A DNA stretch of 62,570 nucleotides from Melioribacteraceae bacterium (GCA_016342755.1 JAEINS010000026.1:1-62570); one strand, 5' to 3'. Shown: positions 7,500-16,399, counted from the first letter of the stretch. Made by a program: numbers and translations. The notes: a model not told the origin generated them from the sequence alone.

Positions 7500-8482
7500 T
7501 ATTTTAGATTAACTACCTTTAATACATTAGAAGCAATCTTATCTAATGGCGAAATTATATTAGCCAGATTAAGGTTAATAACCGACTGAGGCATTGAAGG
7601 CAATACGGCTGTTGTAGGATTCTGCACAACTACAGTTCCGCCAACGGTTGAAATATATCCAGCCCCTAGTGTTCCGTCTTTTCCCATTCCCGTTAAAACA
7701 ACACCAATACATTTATTTTGAAATACGTGTGCCGCTGATTGAAATAGCGGATCGGCCGCGGGCTTTACAAAATTAATTGGCGGTGTATCCAGTAATTCAA
7801 TTATTAAAGGTTTTTCTTTTATTACCATATGTCTTTCGCCCGGACAGACATATACATTACCAGGCTCTATTGGCATACCATTTTCGGCAACCTTAAATGA
7901 AAGAGTTTGTATTTTTTGTAAGCGTTCTGTAAAAGATTCTAACATCCAAACCGGACCGTGTAATACAATAAAAAAAGCTGCTTTGTCTGTAGCTTCGAAT
8001 TTAGAAAAAACTTCAAATAGAGCCGGAGGTCCTCCTGTACTGGCAGCAAAACAGACACCAACAAAATTTGGTGGTTTTACATTGGGTGAAACCTCAATGC
8101 TTTCAATAGTTTTATCAATCTTAGAAAGTTTAATTGCATTCTCCAGCCTTTCTAAAATATCATCCTTGTCAAATGGTTTGGCTATGTAATCATCAGCACC
8201 CGAATTAAGTGCTTTATTTCTTGCTTCGGGTGAAACTAATGCGGTAACAACAAGTAATACAGGAACTGGTTTTATTTTTCTGCGGATATGATAGACTAAT
8301 TCTAAGCCATCGAGCTGCGGCATTAGCCAATCAGTTAAGACAGCATCAAATCTATGTTTTCCTAATTGTTTTAGCGCTTCAACACCATCTTCGGCTTCTA
8401 CAATATCATATTCAGCTTTTCTTAATATTTTTCTTAATACTATTCTGTTCGATACGTTATCATCAACAATTAAGATTTTCAC
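7496..8482 (-). CDS. cheB: CheB-type protein-glutamate methylesterase with receiver domain
   Basis: A 328-aa two-domain protein. Residues 1-120 are a response-regulator receiver with acidic D7/D8, the phospho-acceptor D51 in LTDWLMPQLDG, T80 and K102 (AKPFD). Residues ~140-325 are the CheB methylesterase with catalytic S148 (ASTGGP), H175 (HGP) and D269 (GMGKDG). It should remove methyl groups from, or deamidate, chemoreceptor glutamates when phosphorylated. No cheA, cheR or receptor gene is in the window, so it is an orphan and may serve another methyl-accepting system. It lies 12 bases behind a 55-aa ORF, with which it probably shares a message. Confidence 0.9.
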   Translation of the reverse strand: MKILIVDDNVSNRIVLRKILRKAEYDIVEAEDGVEALKQLGKHRFDAVLTDWLMPQLDGLELVYHIRRKIKPVPVLLVVTALVSPEARNKALNSGADDYIAKPFDKDDILERLENAIKLSKIDKTIESIEVSPNVKPPNFVGVCFAASTGGPPALFEVFSKFEATDKAAFFIVLHGPVWMLESFTERLQKIQTLSFKVAENGMPIEPGNVYVCPGERHMVIKEKPLIIELLDTPPINFVKPAADPLFQSAAHVFQNKCIGVVLTGMGKDGTLGAGYISTVGGTVVVQNPTTAVLPSMPQSVINLNLANIISPLDKIASNVLKVVNLKY

Positions 8483-8494
8483 CTAAAATAGTCT

Positions 8495-8662
8495 CTAGTT
8501 TTCTTCTTTTTTATAAGGCTTTAACCAAGATGAATTTTCAGGACAGTATATAAAAAGAGTTTCATCTCTAAGAGATTGTAATTTTAAATTGCCGTTTGTA
8601 TTTTCTAAAATTTTGTAAAGAGAAGCTGCATAATATACTTTTTTGTTTTTTGAACTGCTCAT
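8495..8662 (-). CDS. Small protein upstream of cheB, 55 aa
   Basis: The ATG at 8662 is preceded by a strong CGGAGATAATA ribosome binding site, and the frame runs to a TAG at 8495-8497, 12 bases before cheB. The product (MSSSKNKKVYYAASLYKILE ... ENSSWLKPYKKEEN) is soluble, basic at the start, and has a tyrosine-rich helix and a WLKP near the end. It matches no family I know. The good ribosome binding site and tight spacing argue that it is translated and co-transcribed with cheB. A role in that signalling step is inference only. Confidence 0.6.
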   Translation of the reverse strand: MSSSKNKKVYYAASLYKILENTNGNLKLQSLRDETLFIYCPENSSWLKPYKKEEN

Positions 8663-8721
8663 TATTATCTCCGGGTATTACTAACAATACAATAAAAATT
8701 TCAATAATAAATATAATAAAA

Positions 8722-9894
8722 TTACTTCACTTTTTTCTTTATTAAAAACACAAATGGTATTGAACCTAGTGCTAATAAAGCAGCAAGCAGGTATGTAGTT
8801 TCAAGTCCAATAATATCACCGCCAATTCCTATTGCCGTAATTGAAAAAGCACTTATTAAAAAATTCATAGCCATAAAAAGTCCATTAATAAATGCGGGTC
8901 TTTCTGACTCTATATCCTGCACAAAAGCTAATAAAACGGGTCCTGTAGCAAAAATGGCAAATCCAATAAGTATAAGTAGAATTAATGATAAAACTCCTTC
9001 CGAAACTAAAAATATGAACATGAATACAGGAGCTGATATTGTAGCAATATATAACGTGTTTTTTCTTCCAATTTTATCTGAAATACTGCCCATAAAAAAA
9101 GTTCCTACCGCTCCGGCTAATTGCAATATGGAAAGTGATATTCCTCCAAGCCATAAGCTATTGCCTTTGGATGTAATATATATGGGAAGAAACGCAGTAA
9201 GTGAACTTTTCATGAATGCTCTAAAAGCCATAACTCCAAAACAAATTGTTAGCGTAGGTAAAGCATGTTTAATTGACATTTTTATAGAATCTTTTGATTC
9301 CAAATGTTTATGATTGCTGGAAACTTTAACATTACGTAATCTTAAAAAAAGTAAAAGGGAAGCTAAAAATCCGAACGGGATTAACCTGTAAGTACCTTCT
9401 AAACCCCAGATGGAAACGGCTCCCAGAATTGAAATTGGTCCCAGCGTTCTGGCAAGTTCACCTCCCAGCATATAGAAACTCATTCCTCTGCCGACTTTAT
9501 TAGCGGAAAATTCTTTAATCATTACGGGAGACGGGACATGAAAAATTGTGGAGCTTATTCCGGAAACCAACAGCAGCACGGCTAAAAAAGTATACGACGG
9601 AGCAATTCCAATTAAACTCATTGCCAAAGTTGTAATTGCCGGAGCTATTATTACAAAATATTTTACATTTACTTTATCTGCCAATAAACCTATAAAAGGG
9701 TTAAGCAGCGAAGGCAGTCTTTGGAATACTGATAAGAGTCCGGCTAAAGAATATGATATACTAAGTTTCTCAATAAGCAGCGGAAGAAGCGGTGCTAAAA
9801 ATGATGAATATATATCATGTAACATGTGAGTTAATGAAACCAGTATTACATTTGAATAGTGAAATTTTTTTTCTGAATTATTTTGCGTTGTCAA
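8722..9894 (-). CDS. MFS transporter, fosmidomycin-resistance (Fsr) type
   Basis: A 390-aa inner-membrane protein with about 12 transmembrane helices. The order of motifs fits the Fsr branch of the major facilitator superfamily: HMLHDIYSSFLAPLLP in helix 1, GLLADK after helix 2, HVPSPVMIKEFSANKVGRGM in the first half, and DKIGRKN in the central loop. It should be a proton-driven exporter of small compounds. The natural substrate is unknown, and fosmidomycin is only the name-giving drug. It is divergent from the thioredoxin gene, with 142 bp between the two starts. Confidence 0.83.
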   Translation of the reverse strand: MTTQNNSEKKFHYSNVILVSLTHMLHDIYSSFLAPLLPLLIEKLSISYSLAGLLSVFQRLPSLLNPFIGLLADKVNVKYFVIIAPAITTLAMSLIGIAPSYTFLAVLLLVSGISSTIFHVPSPVMIKEFSANKVGRGMSFYMLGGELARTLGPISILGAVSIWGLEGTYRLIPFGFLASLLLFLRLRNVKVSSNHKHLESKDSIKMSIKHALPTLTICFGVMAFRAFMKSSLTAFLPIYITSKGNSLWLGGISLSILQLAGAVGTFFMGSISDKIGRKNTLYIATISAPVFMFIFLVSEGVLSLILLILIGFAIFATGPVLLAFVQDIESERPAFINGLFMAMNFLISAFSITAIGIGGDIIGLETTYLLAALLALGSIPFVFLIKKKVK

Positions 9895-10036
9895 GAAAAT
9901 CCTCTGTAGAAAACATATAAATCCGTTATTTAAACTTATTCTAAATATGTATGAATATCAATTTCAGAGAACCTGAATCCAATTTAAAAATGGAACATCT
10001 TACTGTACAGAAATAATTAAAAATAAGAGGATTAAA

Positions 10037-10405
10037 ATGGCACAAAATATTAGTAAATCAGAATTTTTGGAAAAAGTTTTTAACTATGAAGAAAATAAAG
10101 AATGGAAGTTTGAAGGGGATTTACCTTGTATAATTGACTTTTACGCTGACTGGTGTGGTCCATGTAAAATGGTTGCTCCAATATTAAATGAACTTTCGAA
10201 AGAATATGAAGGTAAAATTAATATTTATAAAGTTGATACTGAAAAAGAACAAGAACTTGCGGCAGCATTTGGTATTAGAAGTATTCCTTCAATTTTATTC
10301 TGCCCCAAAGATGATAAACCTCAAATGGCTCAGGGCGCATTACCCAAAGACGCATTGGTTGAGGCTATAGATAAAGTATTGTTAAAAAGTACTCCGGTTG
10401 AATAG
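10037..10405 (+). CDS. trxA: Thioredoxin
   Basis: A 122-aa thioredoxin fold with the redox motif WCGPC (W39-C43 in FYADWCGPCKMVAPIL) and the cis-proline loop RSIPSI (P84). There is no signal peptide, so it is a cytosolic disulfide reductase, presumably reduced by a thioredoxin reductase encoded elsewhere. The N-terminus is about 12 residues longer than classical TrxA. An AGAGGA ribosome binding site precedes the ATG. The gene stands alone and ends at a terminator shared with ppk. Confidence 0.9.
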   Translation: MAQNISKSEFLEKVFNYEENKEWKFEGDLPCIIDFYADWCGPCKMVAPILNELSKEYEGKINIYKVDTEKEQELAAAFGIRSIPSILFCPKDDKPQMAQGALPKDALVEAIDKVLLKSTPVE

Positions 10406-10418
10406 TTAGATTTGTGTT

Positions 10419-10440
10419 AAGGCTAGTTTATACTAGCCTT
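10419..10440. terminator. Bidirectional terminator between trxA and ppk
   Basis: AAGGCTAGT and ACTAGCCTT form a perfect 9-bp stem with a 4-nt loop. T-rich sequence follows on the plus strand. On the minus strand the stem ends in AA and the T signal is weaker. The TAG stop codon of ppk (10433-10435) lies inside the right arm. Confidence 0.75.
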
Positions 10441-12550
10441 TTTTATTACTTTTTTCATTGTTTCTCATCAGCCATTCTTGAGAAGAAATTTCGTTTTTAC
10501 CAGAACTTTTTTCCGTAATATATTGACCATCGGACAACAGAGTTCTTGAATTAACACTATCCTTTAGCCCAATATTAATAGTTTCATCCAATACTTTTTG
10601 TTTCAATTTTTGATCTTCAATAGGGAACAAAATCTCAACTCTGCGTTCCAGATTACGTGGCATCATATCAGCACTTCCGGAATACATGCTTTCTTTTCCA
10701 TTATTATAGAAGTAGTAAACACGGGAATGTTCCAGGAACCTTCCAACTATACTTTTTACACTAATATTTTTACTTAGCCCTTCTTTACCTGGTACTAAAC
10801 AGCATATTCCGCGAACAATTAAATCAATTTTAACTCCATTTGCAGAAGCTTCATAAAGTGCAGCAATAATAAGCGGATCAACCAACGAATTTAATTTCAT
10901 GGCTATATAACCTTTGTTGCCGGCTTTAACATTTTTAATCTCGTTTTCTATAAGGGAAATAACTTTATCTTTCATATTAACCGGTGCAACCAGCAGTTTA
11001 TTGTAATTTTTTTGCAAAGAATAACCGGTTAAGAAATTAAATAAATCAGATACATCAGAACATATATATTCATCGGCTGTAAATAAACCAAGATCTGTAT
11101 AGACTTTAGCTGTTGTAGCGTTATAATTTCCTGTTCCCAAATGTATGTATCGTTTTACACCTTCACTTTCTTTGCGCACAACAAGAGTCATTTTACAATG
11201 CGTTTTAAGACCAACCAGTCCATAAACAACGTGTACACCGGCTTTTTCTAATTCTTTTGCCCAGAAGATATTATTTTCCTCATCAAATCTGGCTTTAAGT
11301 TCAACAAGAACCGCAATCTGTTTTCCTCTTTCGGCAGCTTCAATTAATGCCTTTACTATTGGCGAATTTGAACCAACACGGTATAAAGTCTGTTTTATAG
11401 CAAGTACATCAGGATCTTTAGTCGCGGTTTTTATAAAATCAATCACCGGAGAAAAAGTATCGTACGGATGATGGAGAATTATATCTTTTTGTTTTATCTG
11501 GGAAAATATATTTTCATCTTCTTCAATTGTAATAGGGTTAACAGGATGATACGGTTTCTCTTTTAAATTTGGCAACGGAAGATCGTACAGTTTCATAACA
11601 GTGCTTAAACCAAGCGGAGTTTCAAGAATATGAATATCACTGCTTTTTATCTGAAGATTTTCTGTAAGAGTTTCAATCATAAATTCGGGCATGTTTTTTT
11701 CAATTTCTAATCTAACAACCGAACCGAATTTTCTTTGTTTTATATTCTCTTCAATTAATTCCAGAAGATCATCCGCCTCATCTTCCTGTATTTCTAAATC
11801 TGTATTTCTGGTAATTCTAAATCTATGCGATTCAAGTACTTTCATCCCGGGAAATAGGAAATGCATATTATGTTCAATTATATCACCAAGCCAGACAAAC
11901 CGGGCAGAAAATTTACTGTTTCCCTTTTTCTTATTAGTACCTATAATATCATCAATCTTCAATAAGCGCGACAAGATGCTGGGAATTTTAACTCTGGCAA
12001 AATGTTTTTCTCCACTAGGTTTTTGCACAAGAGTTGCAAAACTTAAACTTAGATTTGATATGTATGGAAAAGGTCTTCCCGGATCAAAAGCCAGCGGAGT
12101 AAGTACAGGATAGATCTCACGCTTAAAGTAATTTGTAAGTTTTTCCTGTTCAGTTTTTGGCAATGAATTTAATTTTAATAAATGAACATTGTTTTCTTTT
12201 AATTCCGGAATAATAGTTTCCTGCCAGTAACTGTAAATCTTTTTGAGCATAGGCTGAACTTCTTTTTCAATTTTCTGAAGTTCCTGAATAGGGTTAAGAC
12301 CATCAATTTTAGTCTCAATTACTTTTGCCCTAATCTGCTCTTTTAAACCAGAAATACGAATCATGTAGAATTCATCAAGGTTTGATGAAAATATTGAAAT
12401 GAATTTAATTCTGTCTAATAAAGGTAATTCCGGGTTCAAAGCTTCATCAAGAACTCTTCTATTAAACTCCACCCAGCTTATATCTCTATTAAAAAAGTTT
12501 TCGGGTTTAAAATATTTTTTAAGATTTTCTTTTTTTAACATAATGCTCAT
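10433..12550 (-). CDS. ppk: Polyphosphate kinase 1
   Basis: A PPK1 of about 705 aa that makes inorganic polyphosphate from ATP by reversible transfer of the terminal phosphate. The N-terminal domain opens with NRDISWVEFNRRVLDEA. Conserved catalytic blocks include KTHCKMTLVVR with the candidate phospho-histidine, IHLGTGNYN, and LEHSRVYYF with the second histidine. I place the start at 12550 (MSIMLKKEN), 10 bases after the dCMP deaminase gene. An ATG at 12598 would overlap that gene by 38 bp, and an ATG at 12541 is also possible. None has a strong ribosome binding site, so translation may be coupled to the gene upstream. Confidence 0.93.
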   Translation of the reverse strand: MSIMLKKENLKKYFKPENFFNRDISWVEFNRRVLDEALNPELPLLDRIKFISIFSSNLDEFYMIRISGLKEQIRAKVIETKIDGLNPIQELQKIEKEVQPMLKKIYSYWQETIIPELKENNVHLLKLNSLPKTEQEKLTNYFKREIYPVLTPLAFDPGRPFPYISNLSLSFATLVQKPSGEKHFARVKIPSILSRLLKIDDIIGTNKKKGNSKFSARFVWLGDIIEHNMHFLFPGMKVLESHRFRITRNTDLEIQEDEADDLLELIEENIKQRKFGSVVRLEIEKNMPEFMIETLTENLQIKSSDIHILETPLGLSTVMKLYDLPLPNLKEKPYHPVNPITIEEDENIFSQIKQKDIILHHPYDTFSPVIDFIKTATKDPDVLAIKQTLYRVGSNSPIVKALIEAAERGKQIAVLVELKARFDEENNIFWAKELEKAGVHVVYGLVGLKTHCKMTLVVRKESEGVKRYIHLGTGNYNATTAKVYTDLGLFTADEYICSDVSDLFNFLTGYSLQKNYNKLLVAPVNMKDKVISLIENEIKNVKAGNKGYIAMKLNSLVDPLIIAALYEASANGVKIDLIVRGICCLVPGKEGLSKNISVKSIVGRFLEHSRVYYFYNNGKESMYSGSADMMPRNLERRVEILFPIEDQKLKQKVLDETINIGLKDSVNSRTLLSDGQYITEKSSGKNEISSQEWLMRNNEKSNKKG

Positions 12551-12560
12551 ATAAAATTGT

Positions 12561-13034
12561 TTAACATTTTTTTGCTGAAGTATAACTGCCCAAATCATAG
12601 TTTATGCTTGTAGAAGGCATCGAAATTCTTCTTAGTTTAACACCGGCTTTATTAAAAAACTCTTCTGCAAGTGTATCATGATAGTCGGAAAAAATAACAA
12701 CCTCTTTAACCCGTGCAGCTATAAGTGCCTTAGCGCAATTTGTACAAGGCATATTTGTTACATACGCAGTTGCACCATGCGAACTAATACCGTGATATGA
12801 ACATTGTATTATAGCATTCATTTCCGCATGAATAGTTCTAACACAGTGATTATCAACAACCATGCAGCCGGCATCTTCGCAATGTTCGTCACCAGGAATA
12901 GAACCGTTATAACCAGTTGCTAAAATTTGTTTTTCTTTTACCAGCACACATCCGCAGTGCATTCTCGGGCAAGTGGATCTTTCAGAAACTAACATTGCAA
13001 GTTTCAGAAAATATTCATCCCAGGTTGGCCTCAT
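12561..13034 (-). CDS. dCMP deaminase (ComEB-like)
   Basis: A 157-aa zinc-dependent cytidine/deoxycytidylate deaminase. The zinc and proton-shuttle motif HAE is at 69-71 and PCTNC at 96-100. Other dCMP-type features are CPRMHCGCV, GYNGSIPGDEHC and the long insert with extra cysteines. It should convert dCMP to dUMP and so feed thymidylate synthesis. It heads a two-gene unit with ppk and is divergent from the amidohydrolase gene. An extra metal site from the added Cys/His residues is plausible, as in phage T4 enzymes, but not proven. Confidence 0.9.
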   Translation of the reverse strand: MRPTWDEYFLKLAMLVSERSTCPRMHCGCVLVKEKQILATGYNGSIPGDEHCEDAGCMVVDNHCVRTIHAEMNAIIQCSYHGISSHGATAYVTNMPCTNCAKALIAARVKEVVIFSDYHDTLAEEFFNKAGVKLRRISMPSTSINYDLGSYTSAKKC

Positions 13035-13134
13035 TGCATCTCCTACGTTAACTTATGAAAAATAGATTTCAAACTTGATAAAATAGTTAAATTTTTTTAT
13101 TTCTAAAACCTATTTTAATAAAATTGAGAACAAA

Positions 13135-14709
13135 ATGATTTTGTACGATAAGGTTTTTATTAATGGTAAAGTTTTTACTTGCGATAATAAAGATTCCCGG
13201 GCAGAAGCAGTTGGTGTAATAGATGGCAGGATTAGCTTTGTTGGAAACAATACTGATATAAATAAATTTATTGGAGAAAATACAGAAGTTATTGATTTAG
13301 AAAATAAACTTATGCTCCCGGGATTTATCGATTGTCATGTCCATTTTTTGGAAGGCGGATTACAATTAGGGAAAATTGATTTTACTGAGATTTATACTAA
13401 AAATGAATTTAGCCTTAAAGTTGAAAAATATATTGCGGAGAATAAAGCCGACTGGATACTTGGCGGGAATTGGGATCATCAAAAAATCAGTGAAAAAAAA
13501 TTACCGTGTAAAGAGTGGATTGATGAAATTACAGGTGATAAACCATTTTGGGCAACCAGAACAGATCTTCATATGGGGCTGGCAAACTCGGCTGCTCTAA
13601 AGTTAGCCGGTATTAACAATTCAACTTCAGATCCGGAAGGAGGATTAATTGTTCGTGATGAATTAGGAAATCCGACCGGAATGTTAAAAGATGAGGCGAT
13701 GAAACTGATTCAAAAGTTAATTCCACAACCTGAAAAACATGATTTAAAAATAGCAATGAGAAATGCGTTTTCTGAAGCAGCAAAAAACGGAGTTACAACA
13801 ATAACAGATATTTGCGATGCAAAATCAATTGAGATTTACAAAGAGTTATTGCGGGAAGAGAAATTAACATGCAGAATAAATGGTGTTTTGCCAATAGATC
13901 AGATTGAAAAAGTAGAGAAACTTAAAATCAATTCGGAAATGATTAAAGTAAATGCAGTTAAGGCATTTATAGACGGATCGATTGGATCGGAAACTGCGTG
14001 GTTTTATGAACCGTATATAAACAATCCAAATTTTTCCGGTTTACCTATGATACAATTTTCGAATGGGAAATTAAAAAAACTAGCTCTGGAAGCAGATAGA
14101 AAAGGAATGCAACTAATTATTCATGCAATTGGAGATAAAGCAATTGAAGCTCTTTTAGAAATGTATGACGAAATTATTTCTGTTAACGGAAAACGAGATA
14201 GAAGATCCAGGGTTGAACATGTTCAGCATATACAAAATAAAGAAATTGAAAAAATGCGTGAGTTGGATATAATTGCATCTGTGCAGCCGTCTCATTTAAT
14301 AGATGATGCGCCCTGGATAAAAAATGTGATATCTGAATCTGTTGTGAATTCAAGCTATAGATTTAGATCTCTAATTGATGCAGAAGTTAGAACCTGCTTT
14401 GGAAGTGACTGGACTGTTTCTTCTTTAAACCCAATTAAAGCAATTTATGCGGCAGTAAATAGAACCTATGCAAATAATGAAGTGTTTTTGGAAGATGAAA
14501 AAATAAGTGTTTTGGAGGCTGTTAGATGCAGCACAATAAATGGTGCGTATGGAAATTTCATGGAAAAATCTGCCGGATCAATTGAAATTGGCAAATTTGC
14601 TGATATGGTGGTTCTCGATCAGAACATTTTTGAAATTGAGCATGAGAAAATCATTAATACAAAAGTTATTAAAACTGTTTGCAATGGTAAAATAGTTTTC
14701 GGGAAATAA
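13135..14709 (+). CDS. Amidohydrolase family protein (YtcJ type)
   Basis: A 524-aa metal-dependent amidohydrolase. The signature DCHVHF at the end of strand 1 supplies two metal ligands. Other blocks are LQLIIHAIGDKA, RVEHVQHI and the late FGSDWTVSSLNP with the catalytic Asp. The N- and C-terminal beta sections (VFINGKVFTCD ... KFADMVVLDQN) form the usual flanking sandwich. There is no signal peptide, so it is cytosolic. The family hydrolyses N-acyl, formamide or cyclic amide bonds; the substrate cannot be named here. It has its own promoter region, divergent from the deaminase gene. No T-tailed terminator follows on this strand. Confidence 0.82.
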   Translation: MILYDKVFINGKVFTCDNKDSRAEAVGVIDGRISFVGNNTDINKFIGENTEVIDLENKLMLPGFIDCHVHFLEGGLQLGKIDFTEIYTKNEFSLKVEKYIAENKADWILGGNWDHQKISEKKLPCKEWIDEITGDKPFWATRTDLHMGLANSAALKLAGINNSTSDPEGGLIVRDELGNPTGMLKDEAMKLIQKLIPQPEKHDLKIAMRNAFSEAAKNGVTTITDICDAKSIEIYKELLREEKLTCRINGVLPIDQIEKVEKLKINSEMIKVNAVKAFIDGSIGSETAWFYEPYINNPNFSGLPMIQFSNGKLKKLALEADRKGMQLIIHAIGDKAIEALLEMYDEIISVNGKRDRRSRVEHVQHIQNKEIEKMRELDIIASVQPSHLIDDAPWIKNVISESVVNSSYRFRSLIDAEVRTCFGSDWTVSSLNPIKAIYAAVNRTYANNEVFLEDEKISVLEAVRCSTINGAYGNFMEKSAGSIEIGKFADMVVLDQNIFEIEHEKIINTKVIKTVCNGKIVFGK

Positions 14710-14719
14710 CACTGAAGAT

Positions 14720-14830
14720 AAAAAAAATGCTGCTAAGGCAGAGGGCACATCCCTAGCAGCTGGAATGATATAGAAAGGAGGGTCGAAATTTCTATATTTC
14801 GCTTAATACGTTGCGAAATCTATGCCAGAT
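14720..14830 (-). ncRNA. Candidate small regulatory RNA with anti-Shine-Dalgarno loop
   Basis: On the minus strand three hairpins follow one another. The first is ATTTCGC/GCGAAAT with a 10-nt loop (14819-14796). The second is ATATAGAAA/TTTCTATAT with a 12-nt loop TTTCGACCCTCC (14797-14768). The third is a terminator stem GCTGCTAGGG/CCTTAGCAGC (14760-14729) followed by a run of seven or more Ts. The terminator stem is fully paired only on this strand, where one step is a G-U wobble; on the plus strand it is an A-C mismatch. The CCCTCC loop is complementary to purine-rich ribosome binding sites and equals part of the 16S 3' tail. No protein frame fits. The target is unknown. Confidence 0.6.
14721..14760 (-). 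terminator. Intrinsic terminator of the candidate small RNA
   Basis: On the minus strand GCTGCTAGGG and CCTTAGCAGC pair over 10 bp with one G-U step and a 12-nt loop. A single A and then seven Ts (complement of 14721-14727) follow. No T-run lies on the plus-strand side, which fixes the orientation. Confidence 0.75.
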
Positions 14831-14836
14831 AAAAAT

Positions 14837-14866
14837 ATAATATTTAGTAATTATTAGGAATGTAAA
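14837..14866 (-). promoter_or_regulatory. Possible promoter of the candidate small RNA
   Basis: Read on the minus strand: TTTACA (complement of 14861-14866), an 18-bp spacer, and TATTAT (complement of 14837-14842). This would start transcription near 14830, just ahead of the first hairpin. The surroundings are very AT-rich, so chance matches are likely. Confidence 0.35.
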
Positions 14867-15108
14867 TTTTTGTTTAAAATTCTAAAAAATAGCGGACAAT
14901 TGTAAAATATTTTTCCTTTAACCTTAGCTGATTTACGTAAATATATATAAATCAATATTTTAAGTCGTTATATGTAAACTAAGATTTACAGAGTATTCTT
15001 TGATTTAAACGATTAAGTCATCTACTCAAAATAAATTATCAAAAAAAGACACACAATGTTGGCTAAAATTGGCCCGGATGAGGAATACGAGCATGTGGCT
15101 AAAAATGA
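14867..15108. other. Gene-free AT-rich stretch between the small RNA and the histidine kinase
   Basis: I see no convincing gene here. The part nearest the kinase (15059-15105) is locally richer in G+C, carries GGCTAAAA twice (15061 and 15097) and could be the kinase 3' untranslated end. A plus-strand 18-codon frame at 15056-15112 lacks a ribosome binding site. Confidence 0.4.
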
Positions 15109-16323
15109 TTAAGAAATGTTTTTCAATAAAATTTGAAATGTTGTACCTTCGCCAGGAACAGAATTTTTTACTACAATCTTACCTTTATGATAATCTTTAA
15201 TAATTCTTTTTGATAAACTAAGACCCAAACCCCAACCTCTTCGTTTAGTACTGTAGCCTGGTCTAAATACATCTTTTCTTCTTTTAATGTCAATTCCTTT
15301 GCCTGTATCCGAAACATCAATTTCAACGTATTTATCGTTTTGAGAAATTACGATGTCAATTTTTCCACTTTTCGATCCCATTGCATCAAGAGCGTTTTTT
15401 ATTAAATTCTCAATCACCCACTCAAACAACTCGGCGTTTAGATCGACTTCAATCTCCTTATTGCCAATAAGATTTATAGACACATTTTTACTACTTTGTG
15501 GAAGTCTTCTTTGAAAATAATTAACAACATTATCTAAAATAAAATAGAGATTTTTTTTCTTAAGTTCAGGAGTTGAACCAATTTTGGAAAATCTTTGCGC
15601 CACCTTATTTAAACGTGACAAATCACTATTAATTTCCTCAGAAATATCTAGGACTTTATCCGGATCGAGATAGCTTAATTTCAGATACTCATACCAGCCC
15701 ATTAAACTTGAAATTGGAGTTCCCAACTGATGGGCTGTTTCTTTTGCCATTCCTACCCAAATATTACTCTGCTCGGTTTTTTTTAAATAACTGAAGCTTA
15801 CATATGCAATCAAAATAAAAATTACGGCAAATATTATTTGAAAAAAAGGATAGGTTCTTAATTGCCGAACAAGATGTGACTCTCCGTAATAGATTTTGCT
15901 CAAAATTAATGTGTCCTGAAGTGTAATATCAATTGGTTCATTTAAAGATGCAAGATCATTAATTGTATTTAAAATAAACAGTTCCTGTTGTCCGGGTGTT
16001 AATGTTGAATCAATTTCAAGATTCTTAACATTGCGCTTAATAGAAGAAAATGGAACCTGACTATTTGCATTTGTCAGAATTAAGGGGAAATCGATTCTTT
16101 GAATTATATTATCTAGTAAAAATGTATAATCGCCGTCAGTGCTGGTTGAGTTTGCAACATATTTTAATCCGCGCGCATACAGCTCAACAATTTGTCTTTC
16201 TCTAACCTGAAGCTTTTCCACAAGCAGTTGTGTATATATTAAAGTTGAAACAGATATAAATATGGCAATTATAAGGAGAACTATTTTAAGGTTCATTGAT
16301 GCCGGGCCACCGGACAATTTCAT
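15109..16323 (-). CDS. Membrane sensor histidine kinase (orphan)
   Basis: A 404-aa inner-membrane histidine kinase. Two transmembrane segments (about 12-32 and 160-178) flank a ~125-residue extracytoplasmic sensor region. The dimerisation/phospho-acceptor helix has H198 in AKETAHQLGTPISSL. The ATPase domain shows an N box (ENLIKNALDAM), a G1 box (DTGKGID) and a G2 box (GWGLGLSLSKRI), all intact. The AHQLGTP form of the H box is typical of Bacteroidota-type kinases. No response regulator gene is adjacent, so its partner must lie elsewhere. The ATG at 16323 has an AAAAGGTG ribosome binding site. The sensed signal is unknown. Confidence 0.88.
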   Translation of the reverse strand: MKLSGGPASMNLKIVLLIIAIFISVSTLIYTQLLVEKLQVRERQIVELYARGLKYVANSTSTDGDYTFLLDNIIQRIDFPLILTNANSQVPFSSIKRNVKNLEIDSTLTPGQQELFILNTINDLASLNEPIDITLQDTLILSKIYYGESHLVRQLRTYPFFQIIFAVIFILIAYVSFSYLKKTEQSNIWVGMAKETAHQLGTPISSLMGWYEYLKLSYLDPDKVLDISEEINSDLSRLNKVAQRFSKIGSTPELKKKNLYFILDNVVNYFQRRLPQSSKNVSINLIGNKEIEVDLNAELFEWVIENLIKNALDAMGSKSGKIDIVISQNDKYVEIDVSDTGKGIDIKRRKDVFRPGYSTKRRGWGLGLSLSKRIIKDYHKGKIVVKNSVPGEGTTFQILLKNIS

Positions 16324-16399
16324 TTATACACCTTTTAAATAAAATTTAATGAAACAATTTAAGAAAGAATGGTATTTAACCAAAAATTAAGGCAGGGTA

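Noticed and set aside
11691-12113. 140-codon plus-strand frame inside ppk
   Set aside because: Antisense to a strongly conserved gene; no start signal.
14721-14760. Plus-strand terminator of the amidohydrolase gene
   Set aside because: The T-run is on the other side and the stem has a mismatch in plus-strand orientation.
15056-15112. 18-codon plus-strand peptide frame ending convergent with the histidine kinase
   Set aside because: No ribosome binding site and no similarity to a tmRNA tag or known leader peptide; noted only because it is locally GC-richer.
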